A DNA stretch of 64,000 bases from contig JANXZJ010000086.1 of the NCBI GenBank assembly GCA_025355585.1, positions 58,928 through 122,927 of the forward strand, read 5' to 3'. The position numbers were made by a program, and so were the translations under genes. This document shows positions 18,301 through 26,900 of the stretch, piece by piece. This DNA is from Mariniphaga sp. (GTDB lineage Bacteria; Bacteroidota; Bacteroidia; Bacteroidales; Prolixibacteraceae). Numbering within the stretch: the stretch's first letter is position 1; each line of letters opens with the position of its first letter. The notes under the pieces are model-generated. The model had not been told where the DNA came from. It saw only the letters and a list, made by a program, of their open reading frames with translations, and made no database searches.

Positions 18301-20039
18301 CAACAACTCAGGTTCAAATCGGAAGTATACCAGTTTTGGAAGATATTGTAATCAAGAATGTTACTTGTACTGGATTGAATGATGGAGCTTTAAATGCGAA
18401 GGCTGTGGGAGCCGGAGTATTCACCTACGAATGGACGGGTCCGTCATCATATTCCAATTCTGGCGCAAGTATTAGTGGACTTGCACCGGGAGTTTATACG
18501 CTTAAAGTTACAAATGAAAGTGGGTGTTCAAAAACTACATCTGCAACGATTGTGGAGTCTGCAACTCCTTTGACAATTGTAGTTGAGGGAACCAACGCTA
18601 CATTAGCAGGCGCTGCTGATGGAACCATAAGTCTTACAGTTAATGGTGGAACAATTCCTTATGATTTTAAATGGACCGGACCAGGATCTTTTGCTGCGAA
18701 TACTGAAGATTTAACGGGTTTGAAATTTGGGTCTTATCTTGTGAATGTTACGGACAAGAATGGATGTATAAAGAGTAGTTCTTTTGTTGTCCTGGACCCA
18801 CCTCTGGCAGTAGATGATAATGCAATTTGCATCGAAGCTCTAACGGTTCCCATTAATGTTATTGCAAATGATGTTGATGCTGACGGTACTATAGCTGCTG
18901 CAACGGTAGATCTTGATCCTTTGATTGCGGGTATTCAAACAACGTATGAGGTTGCTAATAAAGGAAACTTTTCTGTATCTGCTGGAGGAGTTGTTACTTT
19001 TACTGCCTTGCCGAATTTTCTTGGACCGGTTATAATTCAATATGTAGTCAGCGATAATTCGGGTTTACTTTCAAACGTCGCTAATATATTGGTAAATGTG
19101 GTTCTGGCAAACAGACCTCCGGTAGCTGTCGACGACAATGTTTCTGTTGTTGAAGATAATACCGCAAATGGAAATGTATTAGGCAATGATACTGATCCTG
19201 AAGGGAAGACATTAACACTTGTGTCCTTCACAATCGGTTCAACTGTTTATGCACCACAAACTAATGCTGTAATTAGTGGCGTTGGCACACTCCTGATCAA
19301 TCAAAATGGCACATTTACATTTGTACCGCTGGCGAACTTTAACGGAAATGTACCTCAGGTGAGTTATATAGTGTCTGATGTCGAAGGTTTAACTTCATCA
19401 GCAAATCTCAATATTACAGTAACTCCGGTGAATGATCCTCCTGTTGCTGTAGCAGATAACTTTGATGCGAAGGAAAATACTAAACTTGAAGCGAATATTC
19501 TTAGTAATGACTTTGATATAGAGGGAGATGCTATAACCCTGGATGTTATTCCGGTACAGCCACCTACTCATGGTGAGCTTGCAATCTCTTCAAATGGCGA
19601 TATCACTTATCAGCCGGTGATTGATTTTATCGGGAGTGATACGTTTACCTATCAGATATGCGATAATGGAAATCCTGCCTTATGTTCCCTCGGCACAGTA
19701 ACGATATTGGTTGGAAAAGATACAAACTGCAATGTTTTTGTTCCGAATGTTTTTACACCTAATGGTGATGGTGTTCATGATTATTTAAAGGTCCGGTGTT
19801 TGTATAATTATGAAAATCCTGAAATGCAAATATTTAACCGTAACGGCAATTTGGTATTCAAAAAGCATCATTATGGTAATCTTGACTTTTGGGGAAGTGA
19901 AGACCAGGCATTCTGGAACGGCCGTTCGGAGAGTAAATTGAATTTAATGAACGACGAATTACCTGTCGGTACCTACTATTACATCCTTAAATTGGGTGAT
20001 GGAAAGGTTCTTACCGGGTTTATCTTCCTTGGAAAATAG
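15315..20039 (+). CDS. Giant repeat adhesin with type-B T9SS sorting domain (module 1)
   Basis: A 1574-residue surface protein. In order: signal peptide (about 1-40, ending SQVFADG); a module shared with the preceding satellite gene (43-122); an array of eight roughly 88-residue Ig/PKD-like modules (about 219-925); two SprB-type repeats (about 1010-1160, e.g. NVTCTGLNDGALNAKAVG); three cadherin/Big-type domains with NDVDADG or NDTDPEG motifs (about 1164-1468); and a C-terminal gliding-motility-associated domain (VFTPNGDGVHDYLKV .. GTYYYILKL, about 1471-1574) that directs T9SS export. It is followed after 38 nt by its probable PorP/SprF partner. Its role is probably adhesion or gliding-like surface contact; the ligand is unknown. 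Confidence 0.9.
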   Translation: MNANLNVRITAVLNRISRSYSQLPAIFLFFLVISGSQVFADGVTIQVTDPAPVCFPATVDLTQPAITAGSTSGLIYTYYYDNILTVPILDATKVGAGIYYIKGMRASPYAFAVTFINVTVDPISIGGTIAADQTICFGSPAADLILSGFTGNIEKWQKSDNIGFTSPTDIPVTSATLSSAAIGSLNSSTYFRAVVKSGVCSSANSASVLITVTPQVGITGVPTPSASSICQGTANTDYTALAINAINYVWTVTGTGNTISGTGATGTVTWAPGFSGVATVSVTANGCNSSTTSSSTTVTVTPPVSIPVFTAGSTSARCQGAETITYTSAATNTNGITYSLDAASLTGGNSIVAGTGAVTYVAGWSGTTIITSTATGCGGPKSAVHTVTTNPVVGAPAIPSPSATTICQVSGSTSYTTSATNATSYDWTVSGTGNTISGTGTTGTVAWAADFTGIATVTVTANGCNGSMASASTTVSVTPSVSAPVFALGSTSTRCSGAGSLTYSATSINSTGLTYSLDAASIIGGNNINAGSGSVTFVAGWSGTTIVTASAAGCDGPVTAIHTVTITPTVGTPGSPTPSAGTVCQGSANTTYSTSATNATSYNWAVTGSGNSISGTGTTADVTWATGFTGTATVSVTANGCNGPSAPASTTVSVTPTVGTPVFTLGATSIRCQGAGLLTYTATATNTTGITYSLDGASLTGGNTIVAGTGFVTFVAGWSGTSIITASAAGCNGPVIATHTVTITPTVGTPIFTLGSTSARCKGAETVIYLATATNSTGITYSLDAASITGGNSIVTSTGAVTYVPGWSGTSTIIASATGCNGPSSATHTVTIAPPVTQPAIPISSATIICQGSTNTTYTTSALNATSYTWTVTGTGNTISGTGTTGTVTWDAGFSGTATISVAANGCNGPSAFVSTQVTLTPAPSATISYAAPLCSDDLTLHPVILTGSVGGIFSAPVGLSIDPTSGSIVPGSSTPNIYTVSYTIAPSAGCGVYTSTTQVQIGSIPVLEDIVIKNVTCTGLNDGALNAKAVGAGVFTYEWTGPSSYSNSGASISGLAPGVYTLKVTNESGCSKTTSATIVESATPLTIVVEGTNATLAGAADGTISLTVNGGTIPYDFKWTGPGSFAANTEDLTGLKFGSYLVNVTDKNGCIKSSSFVVLDPPLAVDDNAICIEALTVPINVIANDVDADGTIAAATVDLDPLIAGIQTTYEVANKGNFSVSAGGVVTFTALPNFLGPVIIQYVVSDNSGLLSNVANILVNVVLANRPPVAVDDNVSVVEDNTANGNVLGNDTDPEGKTLTLVSFTIGSTVYAPQTNAVISGVGTLLINQNGTFTFVPLANFNGNVPQVSYIVSDVEGLTSSANLNITVTPVNDPPVAVADNFDAKENTKLEANILSNDFDIEGDAITLDVIPVQPPTHGELAISSNGDITYQPVIDFIGSDTFTYQICDNGNPALCSLGTVTILVGKDTNCNVFVPNVFTPNGDGVHDYLKVRCLYNYENPEMQIFNRNGNLVFKKHHYGNLDFWGSEDQAFWNGRSESKLNLMNDELPVGTYYYILKLGDGKVLTGFIFLGK
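15969..18090 (+). repeat. Coding tandem array of eight adhesin modules, order ABABABBA
   Basis: Two related module types alternate. Type A contains ICQGxxNTxY, TGTGNTISGTG and ANGCNG. Type B contains PVFTLGSTSxRC, TYSLDAAS and VAGWSGT. Reading the translation gives A-B-A-B-A-B-B-A, each about 265 bp. The extra B and the missing A near 17540-17820 point to unequal recombination. The DNA copies are strongly similar, so length variation between strains is likely. Confidence 0.85.
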
Positions 20040-20077
20040 CTAATTCAATTATTAGAAAATGTAAGTAAAGAACCAAT

Positions 20078-21019
20078 ATGAAAATCGTGGATAAATTAAG
20101 AAAAGCTATACTGGCATTGCTTATATTAAGCGGTCCTTTGTATTCTATTGGTCAGCAGGATCCAATGTACACCCAATATATATTCAACCTTCAAACAATT
20201 AATCCTGCTTATGCCGGAAGTTGGCAGACAATGGGGTTTTTGGCATTAAGCAGGCACCAATGGGTAGGAATTACCGGCCATCCGACGACTCAAACATTTT
20301 CGTTTCAAACTCCATTAACAAGTCAGAATGTTGGAATTGGATTTGATGTAGTGCATGATAAATTAGGGTCTGAGCGTCGTATAATGGTTAATGTGGACTA
20401 TTCTTACCGCATTATGCTTAACGATGTTGTGGCTTTACGTTTCGGTTTAAAAGGTGGATTTACCAATTACAATAACGATTTAAACAGCTTGCAGCCATAT
20501 CCCGATGGGACTCCCGACCAGGCATTATTGGGTGTAGTCGAAAATAAATTTATGCCTAATGTTGGATTAGGTATGTTCTTGTCATCATCAAAATATTATT
20601 TGAGTTTGTCGCTACCCCGTCTTTTTCAAAACAGTTTTAATGAAAACACTGGAAATTTTTCTAAAATGTCGGAAGTCCGTCAGTTTTATTTTGCGGGTGG
20701 AGTTGTCTTTAATCTATCTGAAAATATCAAGTTTAAACCGACGTTTATGACAAAAGCAAGCGTTGGAAGTCCTTTCCAATATGATGTTTCTGCTAATTTT
20801 TTACTGGCTGAAAAATTTTGGATTGGTGGAATGTACCGTTCGGGAGATGCATTTGGTGCGATTGCCCAATGGATTATAAATAACAGATTCAGAATAGGGT
20901 ATGCGGCAGATTTTACATTTTCCGACTTGAGAAACTATCAGAAGGGTGTTCACGAGGTAATGATCTCATACGAGATTGCTTTTACGAAGAAGAAATATGT
21001 GTCTCCGCGTTACTTTTAA
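20078..21019 (+). CDS. PorP/SprF family T9SS outer-membrane protein (module 1)
   Basis: A 313-residue beta-barrel protein with a signal peptide ending about SIGQ. It then has the hallmark start of mature PorP/SprF proteins, QQDPMYTQYIFNLQTINPAY, and many alternating strands ending YVSPRYF. SprF of Flavobacterium is needed to secrete and hold the SprB adhesin, and type-B cargo domains generally pair with such proteins. It lies 38 nt after the adhesin and 114 nt before a PorE-like gene, so all three are probably one operon. Its paralogue at 29594-30526 shares nearly the whole length, including the QHWV-like segment SRHQWVG and HPTTQTFSFQTPL. Confidence 0.93.
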   Translation: MKIVDKLRKAILALLILSGPLYSIGQQDPMYTQYIFNLQTINPAYAGSWQTMGFLALSRHQWVGITGHPTTQTFSFQTPLTSQNVGIGFDVVHDKLGSERRIMVNVDYSYRIMLNDVVALRFGLKGGFTNYNNDLNSLQPYPDGTPDQALLGVVENKFMPNVGLGMFLSSSKYYLSLSLPRLFQNSFNENTGNFSKMSEVRQFYFAGGVVFNLSENIKFKPTFMTKASVGSPFQYDVSANFLLAEKFWIGGMYRSGDAFGAIAQWIINNRFRIGYAADFTFSDLRNYQKGVHEVMISYEIAFTKKKYVSPRYF

Positions 21020-21133
21020 TTTATATTTATTTGAAGATCATTTGGTTATGGTTTCTTCAGGAAATAACGCCGATGCTTATCATTCGGATATCATTTTGGA
21101 GATTTTTTTAACCTTTTAAAATCAGAAGAATCT

Positions 21134-23041
21134 ATGAAACGCACATTCATCCTTTTCTCAATATTGATCTCATATTTAATGGGTAATTCTCAATCTTCAA
21201 AAAATGGATTGTTTGACTTATCATCAGTAAAGGTTTCCGAAATAATGTCTAATACGATCCGGAGCGATTTTGGTCCGGCTGTTATTGGTGATTCTATATA
21301 TTTTTCTTCTTTCCGCGACGAAGTTATTGAAAAATCAGATAAAGAGCTGAAGGCGAAAGAGTTTTACGATCTATACAAAGCTGCGATTGATGTATACGGA
21401 AATGTGGTTAGTGAGCGTCAGCCTGTAGAAGAGTTTATTTCCCGGTTTCATGACGGACCTGTGTCCTGGTGCGCCAAAACTGGTGAATTGTATGTGACGC
21501 AATCAAACTACGTGAATCCTTTGGTAAAATATCAACCGTTTAGAAGTGAGGAAATTAAATTGCGAATTGTTGTTGCAAAGAAGATTAAAGACAAATGGAT
21601 CGTGGTGGAGGAATTCCCCTTTAACAACGCTCAATATTCGGTCGGACATCCGGCAATAAACGCTTCAGGTGATACGCTGGTGTTTACCAGCGATATGCCA
21701 GGCGGTTTTGGCTTGACTGACCTATATTTGTCAACCCGAAAAAACGGAAAATGGAGTGTACCCGTAAATATGGGATCTCAGGTTAATACAAGTGGAAAAG
21801 ATGAATTCCCGTTCATTACCGGAAATAGTTATCCTCAAAGATCATTGGTTTTTGCATCAACAGGTCATAACAGCATGGGTGGCTTTGATTTATTTTACAA
21901 AAAGTTGAATGATCCCAAAAGTGATGTTTCTCAATTCCCTGAACCAATAAATAGTACTTCCGATGATTTTGCAATGACCTTACCTGAGAACAAGGAATTT
22001 GGCTACATGACATCCAATCGTCCAGGTACAGGAAATGACGATATTTACAAAGTGACCTTTGATAAAGATATTGATTTCTTGCAGGAAATAGTTATTGTAA
22101 ATTGTAAAACAAAAAAACCGATACCAGGAGCAATGGTCAATTTTGGCGACAAGAAAAGTGGTATGACTGGAGTCGACGGACAAATTTCTTCTCTGTTTAA
22201 GAAAAATTCGGTTTGTATTACGACAGCATCTGCTCTTGGATATAAAGACAATAGATTTACAATATCAATTGGAACTCCAAAACAAGGAGTAATCCTTAAG
22301 GATACTATTCCGCTTGAAATGATTGTAAATGAAAAGATTGTGTTGAGAAACATTTATTATGATTTTGATAGATGGGATATTTTGCCTGAATCGGCTATCG
22401 AACTTGATCGACTGGTTTCGTTCACAAAAGAGAACCCTCAAATGAAAGTAGAGCTTGGCTCTCATACTGATGCCCGAGGTTCGCAACAATATAATCTCAA
22501 ATTGTCTAAGTTACGCGCTCAGGCAGCAGTCGATTACATTGTTTCTAAGGGAATTGATAAGTCGAATGTCAAGGGTGTCGGATATGGGGAATCCCAACCG
22601 ATTAATATTTGTACAACTGCTCAACCCTGTACGCCAGCTCAACATCGGGAAAACAGAAGAACTGAGCTTTTTATTCCTGGGTTTTTGAGTAGTGAGCCTG
22701 TTAAACAGGAGTTTGGAGATTATTCCGATGGAAAACCTGATCACAAAAGAGGTTACAGTTCATTTAAGCAACATGGATCGATAATGGTCAGTACTGGAAT
22801 TGTTGGGACTGGAGTCGCAAACTCCGGAGAATTTAGTCTCATTTTGGGATCTTTTAAAGATACAATAAATGCCGGTAAATTTGTTGAGCAACTTAAAGCT
22901 GATGGCTTTGAAGCAAAGGTTCTTAACGATTCTGAACCTGTAAGAGTCGGGAATAGATATCAATATTATAGTCAGGCAAAAAGAGCACTCGAATCTTTAA
23001 AGAGCAAGTCCTACATTGGTTGGATAATTCAGGGTAATTGA
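21134..23041 (+). CDS. PorE-like OmpA-family protein with added SPOR domain (module 1)
   Basis: A 635-residue periplasmic/outer-membrane protein. In order: signal peptide (about 1-20); a WD40-like beta-propeller (about 160-315, with DTLVFTSDMPGGFGLTDLYL and TSNRPGTGNDDIYK blades); a carboxypeptidase-regulatory-like domain (about 318-390); an OmpA peptidoglycan-binding domain (about 405-515, IYYDFDRWDILPESA, LGSHTDARGS, HRENRRTELF); and a C-terminal SPOR domain (about 563-635, FSLILGSFKD .. YIGWIIQG). Propeller-CRD-OmpA is the layout of PorE, which ties PorP to peptidoglycan, but the TPR and lipobox of PorE are missing. The SPOR domain is absent from the second copy. Confidence 0.9.
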   Translation: MKRTFILFSILISYLMGNSQSSKNGLFDLSSVKVSEIMSNTIRSDFGPAVIGDSIYFSSFRDEVIEKSDKELKAKEFYDLYKAAIDVYGNVVSERQPVEEFISRFHDGPVSWCAKTGELYVTQSNYVNPLVKYQPFRSEEIKLRIVVAKKIKDKWIVVEEFPFNNAQYSVGHPAINASGDTLVFTSDMPGGFGLTDLYLSTRKNGKWSVPVNMGSQVNTSGKDEFPFITGNSYPQRSLVFASTGHNSMGGFDLFYKKLNDPKSDVSQFPEPINSTSDDFAMTLPENKEFGYMTSNRPGTGNDDIYKVTFDKDIDFLQEIVIVNCKTKKPIPGAMVNFGDKKSGMTGVDGQISSLFKKNSVCITTASALGYKDNRFTISIGTPKQGVILKDTIPLEMIVNEKIVLRNIYYDFDRWDILPESAIELDRLVSFTKENPQMKVELGSHTDARGSQQYNLKLSKLRAQAAVDYIVSKGIDKSNVKGVGYGESQPINICTTAQPCTPAQHRENRRTELFIPGFLSSEPVKQEFGDYSDGKPDHKRGYSSFKQHGSIMVSTGIVGTGVANSGEFSLILGSFKDTINAGKFVEQLKADGFEAKVLNDSEPVRVGNRYQYYSQAKRALESLKSKSYIGWIIQGN

Positions 23042-23990
23042 GTTTCGAAATTGATCTGGAGTTGATGTGGAAATTTTGTTCTGTTTCTGAAATATGTTTT
23101 ATATTTCTATCCCTTGTTGTAGTTTGTTTTATAGATGTTTGGTGTTGAGCTTATTGATGCATTGACAACGTATTTCATTTAAATCTTTACTGGTTTAAAT
23201 AAGTAGAGAACGCGGCCCTTTTTTAGAAGTGTTGGTCTTACAATTCCTTATCCGCAGCAATAGATCATTCAATTCTGCATGCCTTTGCGGGATTGCCTTA
23301 TTCCTGAACTATTTTGGGAAGCAGAATACTGAAAATTGATGTCTGATTTTTGGTGGAAACAAATTATCCTATATGTCTTAATTTCAATCGATTTTGTTAT
23401 TTGTGACAATGATTTTGACTGACCTGTAATTGATGATTCCAATACGGGCTTCTATCGCTGATTTGCTTTGTCTAACTCTAAAAAACACGTTAATGCAAGT
23501 TACGAGATTCTTTCAGCTATTCTCTCTTCGCAGAAAGAATTGAAGACAGAAAAAAGAATAGGTTGATCAGAGGTAATATACTTTGGAGGAGTAATTTAAA
23601 ATTCAGTAAAAATGTATGTTGTATTTGCGCGTTTTGAACTTAACATTATCTGAACAAAAGAATAGAGATTTTGATATTCTTCATAGGTTTTAGCTGAATT
23701 TTGTAAACAACAAAGGTGTATGGTTTGTTTTGATTAAAATGCTCAAAAACAGATTGATAAATCCTACTCGTGACTTTATTTAAGAGTTTAATTACAATAA
23801 ATATTTGCTTAATCCTTCTAAAAACAGATTTCCTAAAATTGCCATTCTTAAAACAGCTGACAAAATAAACAAAAAAAAAACTAAAAAAGTCAATTTTATT
23901 ATGATGAAAATGAAACTTTTTTATCGATGAGTCGTTAAATTAAATTCATAAGCATAAAAAGAATTACCAATAACCAATTAACACCAAGTC
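23042..23990. other. Long AT-rich non-coding stretch between the two adhesin modules
   Basis: No gene is supported in these 949 bases. There is a modest inverted repeat (ATTCTTTC at 23507-23514 with GAAAGAAT at 23533-23540), and the last 100 bases are extremely A/T-rich. I found no exact TAnnTTTG promoter box. The stretch mirrors the gap in front of module 1 in size and composition. Confidence 0.5.
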
Positions 23991-26900
23991 ATGAAACTTC
24001 TAAACTTAGACTTCAAGAGTAAATTTTTGTTTTTATGGTTCTTAACATGTATTTCTTTTGCAGGCCAAGCTCAATTTGTTGTTAAGTATCCTTCCGCAGC
24101 GCAGGGACTTACCGCTTGCCTCAACACCTCACTTCTTACTGTAAGGGTGGATGTGGGTGCGATTACAACAAGAAATGACACTGTAGTTATTAACCTCCCT
24201 CCCGGTCTGATATACATACCAGGAACAGTAACTAAAACTGGAGGCACAGACACGTTGGGTATTCTTGACGCAGGTGGATCACCTGAATCACCTAGGTTCA
24301 AAATTACCCCTGATACGCTTGTGGCGGGTCAGAATATTATTTTTACCCTGCAACGACAGGCAACTTGCTTTGCACGTACATATGCAATAAATGGCGGGGT
24401 TTTTAAAGATTCAGTTACTGTAAAAGGTTCTGCCGGTACCACAAGTGAAAACGATCCTAATGTAAACGCATATAATGTAAACTACCCATCTATCTCGATC
24501 ACCCAGCCAGCAACAGTCAACAACACTGTGACAGGAGGGATCTACACGCGCAATTTCACCATCACTAACGGTGCCGATGGCTGTGCTGATAAAGTAAATT
24601 TTTACATCCTTTATCCTAATAAAGGAGTTGAATTACAATCGCTTACATTGAGTGGTAATCCGATAGTACCAACTTCAGTCAAAGGCGACACCTTGTTTTT
24701 CAGCATTCGTGGAGCATTACTTACTGCTGATGCCTTGTTATGCAACGGCGAAAACCTCGTTTTTACAGAAACTTTTAAGGTTAAACAGTGCAGTACAGCA
24801 GCAACTTCTTATTTGGCTGGTTGGGGTTGCGGCGACAAACCCTCAGAGTGGTGCCAGACATCCAGCGGGCAAGGTACAATTTCGTCTGCTAATGGAGTAC
24901 CTGCTTATACAAGTATTTTAAGGGAAAATATTGGTTTTGTTGATAAATGCACTCCATTTGATTATACGCTTACACTTACCAACGGCGGGACCGGCGATAT
25001 AAGTGCCGCTACAATGTATGATATTGATATACTGCAAGGACAAAGCGGGCAAGGAGCATTTCTCGCCGCGATGGATACTTCATTATATACTATTAGCAAT
25101 GTCAGGGTAGGAACAACACCGGTACCTTATACAATTTCTGGTGGTATTATGACAATTAACATCAAGAATTTGTTTACTACCGATCCGGATGGTGCCGGAG
25201 GTTTGGCGGATATTGACGGTGATGGTTATTATGATGATCTGCCAAGTGGACAGTCTGTTCAAATTAAAGTAAATCTAAAATTTAATTGTTCCGTTGCATG
25301 TAACATAGATAAAAATCTTTGGGGATTGGCGGCAACACTAAGGTACCATACAATATGCGATACTGTTTTAGTTACAGCAGACAAGTTAAATTCTGGAATT
25401 CCATTACTTGATTCTTATGAGATTTTTGAAGAACAATTTTTGGGAACTGCTTATTTACCAGCCAACATTACGAATAATGTTCCATTCAGAATTAATTTAA
25501 AAGCTGGGTTTCTTGTAAATAAGTCCTATTATGATGGAATTAACACCCGCTATCGTTGGAAAGTTGTTGTACCTGAAGGTGTTACAGTTTCAGGTTCAGG
25601 AAACCCTACTTATGGTACTATACCGGTTACCTTCACCCAGATTGGCGACACCATTATTTACACCTCGGCCACAAATAATCTCGATGCGTTTAACATTGAT
25701 CTGGTATATAATTGCGCTACTGGCGGTGATACCAAAATCTTTAATTATACACTCGAAAAAATACAGGATATCACAACTCCTTGTAAATGTCAGGGAAATC
25801 TGGTTTGTGCTACGGTTTCGACGACTGCTTTTTGCCCTACATCATGCGCAACTGGTCCAACAACATATATTCCGGTTGTCAGAAGAACTGACGGATCATT
25901 AGGATGGACTGATGCAACTCTTACTACGCGGCAATCTGCCGCTGCAATCAGTGCATTTGATTTGTCTAAAGCTCTTTACCTGGATACCATCCAAATAGCT
26001 GGTTCTGCAAGGCAAAACAATGCTGCATCCAATCTTCACCTGGAGTTAAGATTAGATAAAACATCGCTTCAACCGTTAGGTTTAAACAAACTTTCCCCAC
26101 TTTCTTCATTAATAAATATATACAGAGGTGGTGTTTTAGTGAGTACCGGCACTTTAGGTTTAACTTCAGCCTCGCAGATTAACTCCAGCACTACCGTACA
26201 AAGCATTGATTGGGATATTACATCCTTACTTCCAACTGGCGGACTGCTGGCAGGCGATAGCATCTCTTCCATATCAAAATTCATGGTTTCGACCAACGAT
26301 GGCTTATCTCTGAATGATATTCAATCGGCTAAAAGATGGGCTTTTTATAATCTCAAAAATGATGGGGGAAGGGATGAATGTAATTCCTTGGTTCCGGAAA
26401 TGTATCTTGTTGGAACATCCATAGCCAATCGAACAAATTCTTTCGATGCCATTGGTTGTGATTCATTTACATTGGGCGATCGTACCTATCATTTGGCCAG
26501 GAGGTTTAATACTTCTGGTGTACCGTATCAAAATGAATATCGTCCTGTCATATATATAGATTCAGTTGTATTGGATGTTCCGGCGGGATATGAATTTATT
26601 TCTGCAACCTTCAGCGCCGATCAGTACCCAGACTCAATTCCTATGACTCCTACTAGTATTAACGGCCATATTTACACTTTTGTTAATCCGGGGACCTGGA
26701 AAAACTTACCACTTACTGTTGAAAATGACTATGGCGGATATGTTACAGTTAAGGTTAGACCTGCTTGTTCTACGCAACCAGTTGAACAAATTAATGTTAA
26801 AACACATATTCAGGATTTTTATTATGCTTATGCCGGAGGTCCAACTCCTCCCGGGATGTCTGTAATTCTTGAAGGTCCTGCCGGACAGACTGATCCAATA

